A DNA stretch of 64,000 nt from Campylobacteraceae bacterium. GTDB taxonomy: Bacteria; Campylobacterota; Campylobacteria; Campylobacterales; Campylobacteraceae. Location: positions 62,001 through 126,000 of the forward strand of contig JAAYPR010000038.1 of NCBI GenBank assembly GCA_012519705.1. Reading direction: 5' to 3'. Both the position numbers and the translations under genes were made by a program. The notes under the pieces are model-generated. The model was not told the origin of the DNA. It ran no database searches and saw nothing but the letters and a program-made list of their open reading frames with translations. Positions 13,732 to 23,399 of this stretch are shown in pieces (positions within the stretch are counted from its first letter, which is position 1; each line of letters starts with the position of its first letter).

Positions 13732-14686
13732 CCAAATCACCACTTTTAATAGAGATAACATCTATACCAAACTCTTTCATGCTCTCATAAATTGATTTTT
13801 TATGGATAAAAAGCTCATCATCTTCGATGTAAATCGCATTTACACTACCAAGCTCAACTAGAGTAAAAAAAGCAGTGGTAAAAAACCCATAAAAACTAAA
13901 TTTAACACTATCATTTTTTTGTATCTCTTGCGAAAAATAGTCCTCTGCTATCAAATTTGTCTCTATATATGAAACTCCGCTTATTTTAAACTCATCTCTT
14001 GGATGTGGCAGATAGTAGTCAATGGAGTATTTTTTAATAACACTTTCTATAAGTTTTACGTTTTTTTCTAAATCATCAGTGTAAATTGGCTGACCAAGCA
14101 TTATTTTTACTTCTTTTTGCCTCTCTGCTTTATTAGCCCCAATTCCAACTAAAGATATTTTTTTATTGAAATCATTTTCTAAAGTTTTAAATATAGTATA
14201 ATGACCTTTTAGGTTCTTTATATAAAACTCACTACTTTTTGGCTCTTTGGAGAGGGTTTTTTCTAAAAAAGTTCTTATTTTTTGCTGTTTTGGCGGTAAT
14301 TTTTCATCTTTATAAACCCAACTATCTTTAAAAATATTTGCCGCCCCATCATCAAAAGTATAGAGGTTTTTAAACCTAATATTGTTTAAAATCATCCTTG
14401 GGATAAAATCTTTTGGAGTTGCCAAAAAAACATTATCATAACTTTTGTCTCTATAACTAAAAAACACTTTTAAAAGTGCCTTCAAAGAAGCAAATCTTGA
14501 GTTTTTTACCAAAGGCAAAACTACAACTTTTTTTGCATCTTTTTTAGCCAAATTTATATAGTGGTTTATCTTATTATCTGTGCTATTTTGGATAATAGCA
14601 AACTCAAACTCCCTACCATGATACTGCTCTATGATTTTTTGAGAGATTAGAATTTGAAGTGGTGTAAAACAGATAAAAAGGTTCAT
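13721..14686 (-). CDS. GT52-family sialyltransferase (Lst-like)
   Basis: Collinear with the remembered Neisseria Lst sequence: NLFICFTPLQI~NLIFCYTILQM; NLYTFDDGAANI~TFDDGTGNL; GHYTIFKTL~HYTIFKGL; LPHPRDEFKISGVSYIETNLIAEDY~[25 protein letters not shown]. Adjacent to neuBAC. Confidence 0.88.
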   Translation of the reverse strand: MNLFICFTPLQILISQKIIEQYHGREFEFAIIQNSTDNKINHYINLAKKDAKKVVVLPLVKNSRFASLKALLKVFFSYRDKSYDNVFLATPKDFIPRMILNNIRFKNLYTFDDGAANIFKDSWVYKDEKLPPKQQKIRTFLEKTLSKEPKSSEFYIKNLKGHYTIFKTLENDFNKKISLVGIGANKAERQKEVKIMLGQPIYTDDLEKNVKLIESVIKKYSIDYYLPHPRDEFKISGVSYIETNLIAEDYFSQEIQKNDSVKFSFYGFFTTAFFTLVELGSVNAIYIEDDELFIHKKSIYESMKEFGIDVISIKSGDLDEN

Positions 14687-15882
14687 TTTATTTTTCCTAC
14701 TTGATAATATAGAAGTGGTATTATAGCTAAATTTGAGAGTATTAAAGAGAGTGGAACTAGCTTTAAATCAACACTTGCCGTTACAAACAAAACTAAAAGA
14801 TAAATCACAGATGAAATCACCGAACTATAAGAGATGATTTTGTTTTTTGCATGATAAAATAAGAAATTTACTAAAACTAAATAACTAGGAACTAGACAAA
14901 ATCCAACTATAAAAAGAACTGTGTAGTGCTTAACTCCTAAAAACCCATCTCCTAAAAACCATGCAAAAAGGCCTTGTGGAACAAGCAGAGCAAAAAAAGC
15001 TCCAACTGGCACACATAACAGCATCAAAAGTGAAAGTTTTTTTACTTTTTTTACATCTATCTTTTTTTGCTTTAAAGCCTCAAAATAATGCGGAACAACT
15101 GCTTTATTTACAGAGACAATAAAGATATTTAAAATAAGAGCTATGTTAAAAGCAGCCGCATAAATCCCTAAATCACTTGCTTCGTAAATATTATAAATAA
15201 ACACTCTATCAAACTGACCTTTCATAAAAAGGCTTAGATGGTGAAGAATGAGAGGCAAACCAAAACTAAAGATATAAAGAAGTGATGATTTAAAAATAGC
15301 TCTTGTTATCTTAATCTTAAATTTCTTTTTTCTAAAAAAATAGTAAGCCACTATGACGCTTATGAAATTTGCTAAAAACAGAGCTAAAAAGCGGTAAAAC
15401 ACTAAATTATCGCTATTTGTCTCAAGCAGATATATGGTTATCCCAAAAGTTAAAACACAGACTAAAAGCTGGATATAGACATAGTTTAAGGGCTCTTTTT
15501 GACACTGCCTAAGAGCAAGCTGAACGCTTAGCATCGCTTGTGTAAAGGAAATGAGCGAAAGCACCATAAAAATAGGTGAGTTTAAAAAATATGCCACTAG
15601 AAATATCAACAAACTTACTAAAAATGCATAAACATAGCCAACTATGACGATATTATTTAAATTTCTTCTTCCGTAAAAATAATAATACCTTGCAATCGCC
15701 CCATCCTGACAAAGCCCAACAAAGATAATAAAAAGTGATAGATACGCAGCATAATACGACATCACTCCGTATCCATCAGCACCTAGCTTTCTTGTTAGAT
15801 AAGGGATAAGAAAAAAAGCTGGGATGTTTGCTAAAATTTGCCCTATCAGATAGATAGAGCTATCTTTAAAAAGTCTATTCAT
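14683..15882 (-). CDS. Wzx-type polysaccharide flippase
   Basis: About 12 TM segments; N-terminus FKDSSIYLIGQILANIPAFFLIPYLTRKLGADGYGVMSYYAA typical of the Wzx/MATE-like family. Confidence 0.9.
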   Translation of the reverse strand: MNRLFKDSSIYLIGQILANIPAFFLIPYLTRKLGADGYGVMSYYAAYLSLFIIFVGLCQDGAIARYYYFYGRRNLNNIVIVGYVYAFLVSLLIFLVAYFLNSPIFMVLSLISFTQAMLSVQLALRQCQKEPLNYVYIQLLVCVLTFGITIYLLETNSDNLVFYRFLALFLANFISVIVAYYFFRKKKFKIKITRAIFKSSLLYIFSFGLPLILHHLSLFMKGQFDRVFIYNIYEASDLGIYAAAFNIALILNIFIVSVNKAVVPHYFEALKQKKIDVKKVKKLSLLMLLCVPVGAFFALLVPQGLFAWFLGDGFLGVKHYTVLFIVGFCLVPSYLVLVNFLFYHAKNKIISYSSVISSVIYLLVLFVTASVDLKLVPLSLILSNLAIIPLLYYQVGKIK

Positions 15883-16932
15883 CTATCCTATATCGCTTTT
15901 TTTTATTTGAGCATTTTTAGGTATATCTACTAAAGCCACCTTGCCAAATAAACTTTCATAATCATCAGCACTAAAATCACCATTTCCAGGTCTTTTAACC
16001 CATAAATTTTCACCACTTAAAACTTCACCTTTTTTGATATCTCTATCAGCTACCACGCTTGCAAAAGCAAAATCTTTTGTTGGTTTTTCTAGTCCTATTA
16101 TCTCATCTTTTTTCCCACCACGCATTAGCTTTAACGCCTTAGCACCAGCATTTAACTCACTAAAAGCTTTGCCATCCATAGAGCAAACAATATCAGGACC
16201 AACTCTATCCATGCTGTCTGTAAAATGTCGCTCCAAAATACTTCCACCAAGTGCCACAGCTCCAAGACAGGCAAGATTGTCTGTAGTATGATCTGAAAGT
16301 CCAATGACTGCATCAGGAAAAGCCTGTGCTAACTCATTTAAAGCTCCTAAACGCACATCTTCATATCTTGTAGGATAAACATTCGTACAGTGAAGCAGAG
16401 CATAAGGCACTTTTGCAGCTCTTATAATCTCAACTGATTTTTTAATGCTCTCAATGCTATTCATACCAGTTGATAAAATAATAGGCTTACCAAAAGAAGC
16501 GATTAATTTAATAAGTGGGTAGTTGTTACACTCACCTGAGCCTATTTTATACGCTGGGATGTTCATTTTCTCAAGCCTTAAAGCTGCTGCCCTTGAAAAA
16601 GGTGTAGAGATAAATATCATTCCTTTACTCTCAACATATTTTTGAAGTTTTATCTCATCGTTTTCGTTTAAAGCACATCTAGCCATAATCTCATAAATGC
16701 TAACATCAGCATTTCCAGGGATTACGCTTTTTGCCTCATCGCTCATCTCATCTTCAACTATATGGGTTTGATGTTTTATGATTTCCGCACCGGCTTCATA
16801 CGCAGCATCTACCATCTCAAAAGCAGTTTTTAAACTCCCTTCGTGATTTATACCTATCTCGCAAATCACTAACGGGTCGTATTTATAACCTATTTTTCTA
16901 CCAGCTATTTCAAACTCTACATTTTCATTCAT
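15883..16932 (-). CDS. neuB: N-acetylneuraminate synthase
   Basis: [83 protein letters not shown] and C-terminal SAF domain; very close to remembered C. jejuni NeuB1. Confidence 0.94.
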   Translation of the reverse strand: MNENVEFEIAGRKIGYKYDPLVICEIGINHEGSLKTAFEMVDAAYEAGAEIIKHQTHIVEDEMSDEAKSVIPGNADVSIYEIMARCALNENDEIKLQKYVESKGMIFISTPFSRAAALRLEKMNIPAYKIGSGECNNYPLIKLIASFGKPIILSTGMNSIESIKKSVEIIRAAKVPYALLHCTNVYPTRYEDVRLGALNELAQAFPDAVIGLSDHTTDNLACLGAVALGGSILERHFTDSMDRVGPDIVCSMDGKAFSELNAGAKALKLMRGGKKDEIIGLEKPTKDFAFASVVADRDIKKGEVLSGENLWVKRPGNGDFSADDYESLFGKVALVDIPKNAQIKKSDIG

Positions 16933-16935
16933 TTC

Positions 16936-17610
16936 TTATCCTTTTTTTTCTAAAACTAAATTTGCTTTTTGTAAATCTTCCAAACTATCTATATCAATGG
17001 AGTTTTCCTGATCCATTTCATAAATGTCAATGGGTTCTATAAAAAATCGCCTGTATTTAAACAAATCCTCTATAAAGTTTATATAAATAGCTCCGTTTGG
17101 GTCATAAGATAGTGGAAGAAGTTGACGTGGGGATTCTAAATCTTTTAGCTCTCTAACTGCTCTAAATTCGCCACCATCTAATACTATACTTTTGAAAGGG
17201 TGATGAGTGCTTTTTTTAACCGAAATAAGTGAGCCAATTTTATTTTGCTTAAATTTTAAAAAAGCTTCTTTTATATGAGTCTCATTTCTTAAAGGGCTCG
17301 TTGGTTGAAGCAAAACAGCAATACCATCTTTTAAGCTTAGCTCCTCTAAAGCGTGAAGCATAGCATCTATCGAAGTTGCACTATCACTAGCTAAACTCAA
17401 CGGCCTATAAACTACTTTTGCACCATATTTTTGAGCTTCAAGAGCGATATTTTCTCCATCTGTTGAAACGATGATTTCACTAAAAATGCCGCTATTTTTA
17501 GCCGCTAAAATCGCCCTTGCTAAAAGAGATACACCACCAACCTCGGATAAGTTTTTATTTTTTATACCTTTTGAGCCAGCTCTTGCTAAAATGACAGCTA
17601 TAACCTTCAT
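16936..17610 (-). CDS. neuA: CMP-N-acetylneuraminate cytidylyltransferase
   Basis: VIAVILARAGSKGIKNKNL, DGIAVLLQPTSPLRNETHI, YDPNGAIYIN. Start placed at MKVIAV (ATGA overlap with neuC). Confidence 0.92.
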   Translation of the reverse strand: MKVIAVILARAGSKGIKNKNLSEVGGVSLLARAILAAKNSGIFSEIIVSTDGENIALEAQKYGAKVVYRPLSLASDSATSIDAMLHALEELSLKDGIAVLLQPTSPLRNETHIKEAFLKFKQNKIGSLISVKKSTHHPFKSIVLDGGEFRAVRELKDLESPRQLLPLSYDPNGAIYINFIEDLFKYRRFFIEPIDIYEMDQENSIDIDSLEDLQKANLVLEKKG

Positions 17611-18725
17611 TTTATAAACCTTTTTTGTAAACTTGTCTCCCAAATTTCACTATTTTCTAAAAATTCCTGAAATTTATCTACACTATTTCCAGAGCCAAAT
17701 TCATGATTTTTTTCAAATTTTGGGCTACTTTTTATTTTTTCTATAGCATCTAGAATTTCTTTTTCATCATAATCTGCATTTATAATAGAGCTTGCCTCAA
17801 CTCTTCCATCTTGTCTAGTGCCGACATTTACTGTTCCAACACCATAAAATGGTGCTTCTCTAATGCCTGCACTTGAATTTCCTATAATAAATTTAGCGTT
17901 TTTAAGCAAAGTTAAAAAATACTCGAATCTAATAGATGGATAAACTCTAAAATTATCGTCACTCTTTAATTTTTTAATATCATCTATGATAAATTTTGAA
18001 CCATTGTCGTTATTTGGATAAATCACTACATAATTAAGTCCACTTTTCTTTAAAGCACTAAAGTAAACCTCTGAGTGCTTTTGCATCATATCAACTTCAG
18101 TTGTTACAGGGTGAAACAAAGAAAGAGCATACTTTTCAAACTCAATACCGTAGTGAGACATTGTCTCATCTAAGCTTGGCAACTCATCAGACATCATCAC
18201 ATCTAAATCAGGTGAGCCTATTATAAAAATTTTATTTTCATCTTCACCCATCCTAACTAGCAAATCTTTAGCGTCTTGATTTGCCACAAGATGAAGATGC
18301 GAAAACTTACTAATCGCATGGCGGATACTCTCATCAATAGTTCCTGAAATTTCACCGCCTTCTATATGGCAAATAAGTCTGTTTTCAAAAGCCCCACTAA
18401 CAGCTCCAGCTAATGCCTCAAGTCTATCTCCGTGAACAAAAATCATATCAGGTTCTATCTCGCTAAAAAATCTCGAAAAAAGATTTATAGTGTTACCTAA
18501 AATCGAACTCATTGGCTCATTTAAGAATTGATTGTTTATAAGATAGACATTTTTATAGTTTTCTTTCATAACTTCTATATAAGTTCTACCATAGCTTGCC
18601 ATCATATGCATACCAGTAACTATCAGATGGAGTTCAAATCTAGGGTTTTTTTCCACTAAATTTAGAAGCGGTTTCAACTTGCCAAAATCCGCTCTAGTTC
18701 CGGTAATAAAAAGTAATTTTTTCAT
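17607..18725 (-). CDS. neuC: UDP-N-acetylglucosamine 2-epimerase (hydrolysing), NeuC
   Basis: KKLLFITGTRADFGKLKPLL, FVHGDRLEALAGA, HIEGGEISGTIDESIRHAISKFSHLHLV, IIGNSSAGIREAPFYG. Confidence 0.94.
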   Translation of the reverse strand: MKKLLFITGTRADFGKLKPLLNLVEKNPRFELHLIVTGMHMMASYGRTYIEVMKENYKNVYLINNQFLNEPMSSILGNTINLFSRFFSEIEPDMIFVHGDRLEALAGAVSGAFENRLICHIEGGEISGTIDESIRHAISKFSHLHLVANQDAKDLLVRMGEDENKIFIIGSPDLDVMMSDELPSLDETMSHYGIEFEKYALSLFHPVTTEVDMMQKHSEVYFSALKKSGLNYVVIYPNNDNGSKFIIDDIKKLKSDDNFRVYPSIRFEYFLTLLKNAKFIIGNSSAGIREAPFYGVGTVNVGTRQDGRVEASSIINADYDEKEILDAIEKIKSSPKFEKNHEFGSGNSVDKFQEFLENSEIWETSLQKRFIK

Positions 18726-18807
18726 TATCTATTTTTGCCTTTATATTTTGCTTATTTATAGTTTCATATTAAAGTAGGATATTTTATCTTCTCTTAACAA
18801 AATCTTA

Positions 18808-18891
18808 TTTGTGCATAAATCCATTACTTTTAACCCACAAAAGCAAAGTTCTATGCACAAACTAAATTTACATAGTTGATAAGCTTATCAA
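18808..18891. promoter_or_regulatory. Dyad-rich spacer between gne and neuC
   Basis: 10-bp perfect inverted repeat TTTGTGCATA (18808-18817) / TATGCACAAA (18852-18861), plus 16-bp perfect palindrome TTGATAAGCTTATCAA (18876-18891) 5 nt past the gne stop. Confidence 0.5.
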
Positions 18892-18896
18892 ATTTC

Positions 18897-19898
18897 CTAC
18901 TTAAGCTTTTTCTCCCACTCAAGAGCTGAACTTATTATCACGCCTAAGTCGTCTTTTTTAGGCGTCCAGTCTGTTAGCATTCTTAGTTTTGTAGAGTTTG
19001 CGATAAGGCACGCTGGGTCGCCGTCTCTTCTAGGGCCAACTTCAGCTCTAAAGTCAACCCCGCTAACTTCTTTAGCTTTTTGAACTACCTCTTTTACACT
19101 AAATCCTCTTCCATATCCCACGTTAAACACTTCACTCTTACCGCCATTTTTTAGGTATTTAAGTGCTGAAAGATGAGCGTTTGCAAGGTCTTCTATGTGG
19201 ATATAGTCGCGGATGCAACTTCCATCTTTTGTTGGATAGTCTTCGCCAAATATCATCATTTTCTCTCTTTTTCCAGTGATAGTTTGGTTGGCTACTTTTA
19301 TCAAGTGAGTTGCGTTTGGATAGTTTTGTCCAAGCAGTCCATCGCTACTTGCACCTGCAACGTTGAAGTACCTAAGAATCGCGTATTTAAAGCTCTCATC
19401 CGCCGCCCCGTGGTCTTTTAAAAACCACTCTGTCATCATCTTGCTTCTGCCGTATGGATTTATCGGATTTAACGGCGTATCCTCGCTAACTTCGCTAACG
19501 TCTGGCTCGCCATAAACCGCAGCAGTTGAGCTAAAAATAAACTTATTTACGCTGTATTTCGCACATAACGCCACTAAATTTAGAGCATTTGCGGTGTTGT
19601 TTAAGTAGTATTTTAAAGGTTTTTTTGTGCTCTCAAAAACCTCTATAAACGCTGCGAAATGGATAATAGCGTCAAACTTTTTTTCTTTAAAAAGAGTCTC
19701 AAGCCTGTCAACTTCTTCTAAACTCATCTCTATAAACTCAAACTCGCCTATCTTTCTAAGTGTATCGATGGCACTTTGCGTGCCTTTGCAAAGGTTATCT
19801 ATCACAGTTATATCATAAGCATTTGCTTCTAAAAGTGCTTTTACTACGTGAGAGCCGATATATCCAGCCCCGCCGGTTACTAAAATTTTCATCTTCAT
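18897..19898 (-). CDS. gne: UDP-Glc(NAc) 4-epimerase (Gne/GalE)
   Basis: ILVTGGAGYIGSHVVKALLE, FSSTAAVYGEP, PYGRSKMMTEW; first gene of the locus as in C. jejuni. Confidence 0.9.
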   Translation of the reverse strand: MKMKILVTGGAGYIGSHVVKALLEANAYDITVIDNLCKGTQSAIDTLRKIGEFEFIEMSLEEVDRLETLFKEKKFDAIIHFAAFIEVFESTKKPLKYYLNNTANALNLVALCAKYSVNKFIFSSTAAVYGEPDVSEVSEDTPLNPINPYGRSKMMTEWFLKDHGAADESFKYAILRYFNVAGASSDGLLGQNYPNATHLIKVANQTITGKREKMMIFGEDYPTKDGSCIRDYIHIEDLANAHLSALKYLKNGGKSEVFNVGYGRGFSVKEVVQKAKEVSGVDFRAEVGPRRDGDPACLIANSTKLRMLTDWTPKKDDLGVIISSALEWEKKLK

Positions 19899-19931
19899 CC
19901 TTTTTTAAAAACTTATTTTACTCTAAATTTG

Positions 19932-20732
19932 TTATAACTCATCTCTGATTCGTAGAAATACTGGAAATCTGGGCTTTCCATCTTTCGTTAACTCTTGATA
20001 TTTATAAGTTATAGTTTGCCCGATTTTTGGAGGATTTTTCCTATCAACGTCATTAAAGCCTGAGCCTATTTTAAAGATAACGCCGTTTTCATTTCTACAA
20101 TCAACTGAACCCATCATGCCAGCAAACTTGCCTTTGCCTTCATTTATCGCCACCACAATGCACTCAGCATCTTTAAATTTTTTAATTTTTAAAATTTTAG
20201 AGCTTCTTTTGTTCTCATAAATCAGGCTTGGCTCTCTTGCCACAACGCCCTCTCCGCCTTTTTCTATAACCTCATCTAGAAATTTAAAAACTTCGTCGTT
20301 ATCTTTTGCAACAATTTGCGGAATAACTTCAATAAATTTAGAAGTTTTAGCGATTTCTTGCATTTTTTCATACTTAACGCTGAAATCAGCGTCCATCTTT
20401 GGCATATCAAAGATGTGAAATTTAACTTCCTTCCAACCATCATGCTCACTAAGCTTAGACGTTATAGAGCTAATGTTTTGAAAATCGCCCCTTTTTGTAA
20501 AAAGTTCTCCATCTAAATGTTCACTTGGAAAGTCAGCTATAAACCAGCTTGGAGTGGCGAATTTATATCCACTTCTTGACTTTAAGCTCTCTCCATCCCA
20601 AATAGCCCTAACCCCGTCAAGCTTCTCACTCATATACCAGCCAGTTAAATTCTCATCGCTGTATTCATTTAGAAGCATTACAGCGTTTAAATTTACAGAA
20701 AAAACTAGGGCTAAGATTTTAAGAAATTTCAA
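19932..20732 (-). CDS. Small ATP-dependent DNA ligase with N-terminal signal peptide (LigE-like)
   Basis: Signal-like MKFLKILALVFSVNLNAVML; adenylation motif EKLDGVRAIWDG; EGVVAREP; KIKKFKDAECIVV. Confidence 0.88.
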   Translation of the reverse strand: MKFLKILALVFSVNLNAVMLLNEYSDENLTGWYMSEKLDGVRAIWDGESLKSRSGYKFATPSWFIADFPSEHLDGELFTKRGDFQNISSITSKLSEHDGWKEVKFHIFDMPKMDADFSVKYEKMQEIAKTSKFIEVIPQIVAKDNDEVFKFLDEVIEKGGEGVVAREPSLIYENKRSSKILKIKKFKDAECIVVAINEGKGKFAGMMGSVDCRNENGVIFKIGSGFNDVDRKNPPKIGQTITYKYQELTKDGKPRFPVFLRIRDEL

Positions 20733-21513
20733 GGTTTTCTAGTTCCTTTTTTATGCACTCGCTAAAAACTGGCGTGTAGTTAGCACTCTCTTTTTCTTTT
20801 TCTAAATACTCTCTCATGATGTCAAGGTAGTTTGCGTAGTCGTTAAGGGTTAAATTTCCCTTTAAAAGCTCATATTTTAAAAAAAGCATGTAGGTATTTA
20901 ACGTGTCACTTTCACAATAAGCTGAAATTTTATCAAGCTCTTTATTTGCGTAAAGGTCTAGTACTTGATCCCCGTGAATGTCAAATTTCCCAGGCAGTCC
21001 TAGACTCGCACACAAAGTATCAAGCTTAAGCCCACTAACCGCCCTATACTCGCTGATATGATCTAGTAAATCAAGATGAAATTTCCCATCATATCTGCTT
21101 CTATAGTTTTCCCATTTATTTGTGTTGTCATAGTAAGCTGGACAGCTTAAGTTATAACGCATCGCTCTAATCATCATCATTGGAAGGTCAAACCCCCTAC
21201 CGTTGTAACTTACAAGGCGTGGAGTGTGCTTGTTTATGAAATTTAAAAACTGCTCTATAGCGTCTTTTTCACTATCCATTTTCATCGTATTTACGCGTAT
21301 AAACTTGCCAAACTCATCGGCCAAAACTGCACTTATACAGACGATTTTATGAAAATTTACAGGTAGGAAACTAGAACCCGTTTGCTTTTTATGCTTAGCC
21401 TGAGCTTTTATGGCAACTTCGTAGTCGCTTCCTTTGTATCCATAAACTTTTCTTAAGCTCTCACTATCAGGGACGGTTTCGCAGTCAAAAACACAGATTA
21501 AATTTCCCATCAA
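20719..21513 (-). CDS. PolB-like 3'-5' exonuclease
   Basis: FDCETVPDSESLRKVYG (DxE), LVSYNGRGFDLPMMMIRAM, CESDTLNTYMLFLKYELLKG. Confidence 0.85.
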   Translation of the reverse strand: MMGNLICVFDCETVPDSESLRKVYGYKGSDYEVAIKAQAKHKKQTGSSFLPVNFHKIVCISAVLADEFGKFIRVNTMKMDSEKDAIEQFLNFINKHTPRLVSYNGRGFDLPMMMIRAMRYNLSCPAYYDNTNKWENYRSRYDGKFHLDLLDHISEYRAVSGLKLDTLCASLGLPGKFDIHGDQVLDLYANKELDKISAYCESDTLNTYMLFLKYELLKGNLTLNDYANYLDIMREYLEKEKESANYTPVFSECIKKELENLEIS

Positions 21514-22532
21514 AACGCCCTTTTGTACGGCTTCTCTAGTTTATCTCTCTCATCAAATTTAGCCATTGCAAACTGAACTAAATTAGGATTTCTCAAAAGC
21601 TCTCTACCATACGCAACCATATCGCAAACCCCGTCTAAAAGCAGAGCTTCCCCCTCCTCTGGCGTCGTTATCAGCCCAACGGCGATAACTGGGATATTTA
21701 CAACTTTTTTTATCTCTTTTGCATACCCACATTGATAAAGTGGGGTAAATTTTGGCACAAGGCTTGGCTTTTCATGATTTCCACCCGCACTTACATGAAT
21801 ATATAGTGAGCCGTTTTCTTCGATGATTTTAGCTAACTCTCTGCTCTCTCTAATGTCAAAGCCCCCTACTTCCCACTCATCAGCACTTATCCTAACGCCA
21901 AATTTGATATTTTCAGCTCTTAGTTTTTCCATAATTTTAACTAAGATTTTAACTCTGTTTTCAAAACTTCCGCCATACTCGTCATCTCTTAAATTTGTAA
22001 GCGGACTTAAAAACTCGTGAATCAAATACCCATGAGCAGCGTGGATTTCCACCATGTCATAGTCAGCTCTTATAGCTCTTTTGGCAGAGTTTACAAAGCT
22101 CTCTATTATGCTCTCTATCTCGCCCGAACTTAGCTCTTTTGGCGTGTTGTAAGAGTCTCCAAACCTAAGGCTGCTTGGCGCAACGCTTTTACTATCTATA
22201 CACTGGCTTTTTCGCCCTGCGTGAGCTAGCTGAACAGCAACAGATGAGCCAAATTTCTTACACTCTCTTACAAGTTTTTCATGAGAGTGAATTTGCTCAT
22301 CACTCCAAAGCCCCAAATCAGCGTTTGTTATCCTACCTCTTGGCTCGACAGCGGTTGCCTCAACTATGATAAGCCCAACCCCACCTAACGCTCTTGTAGC
22401 GTAATGAACTTTGTGAAAACATCTTGGATTTCCGTTGTTATCTCTAGCTTTATACATACACATCGGAGGCATTACAACTCTGTTTTTTATGGTAAGTCCG
22501 CCTAAGTTTAAAGGGCTTAGAAGTTTTGACAT
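21510..22532 (-). CDS. NADH:flavin oxidoreductase (Old Yellow Enzyme, NamA/YqjM-like)
   Basis: GLTIKNRVVMPPMCMY, QLAHAGRKSQ, VEIHAAHGYLIHEFLSPLTNLRDDEYGGSFENR. Confidence 0.93.
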   Translation of the reverse strand: MSKLLSPLNLGGLTIKNRVVMPPMCMYKARDNNGNPRCFHKVHYATRALGGVGLIIVEATAVEPRGRITNADLGLWSDEQIHSHEKLVRECKKFGSSVAVQLAHAGRKSQCIDSKSVAPSSLRFGDSYNTPKELSSGEIESIIESFVNSAKRAIRADYDMVEIHAAHGYLIHEFLSPLTNLRDDEYGGSFENRVKILVKIMEKLRAENIKFGVRISADEWEVGGFDIRESRELAKIIEENGSLYIHVSAGGNHEKPSLVPKFTPLYQCGYAKEIKKVVNIPVIAVGLITTPEEGEALLLDGVCDMVAYGRELLRNPNLVQFAMAKFDERDKLEKPYKRAF

Positions 22533-22556
22533 TTTGCTCTCCTTTTTTTTGCTCTC

Positions 22557-23393
<837 letters not shown>

Positions 23394-23399
23394 TTATAT

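Noticed and set aside
15883-17610. Legionaminic or pseudaminic acid synthesis rather than Neu5Ac
   Set aside because: NeuB matches C. jejuni NeuB1 (sialic acid) motifs rather than PseI/LegI, and NeuC is the UDP-GlcNAc hydrolysing epimerase type; no pse/leg dehydratase-aminotransferase set besides pglF/E. Still needs chemical proof.
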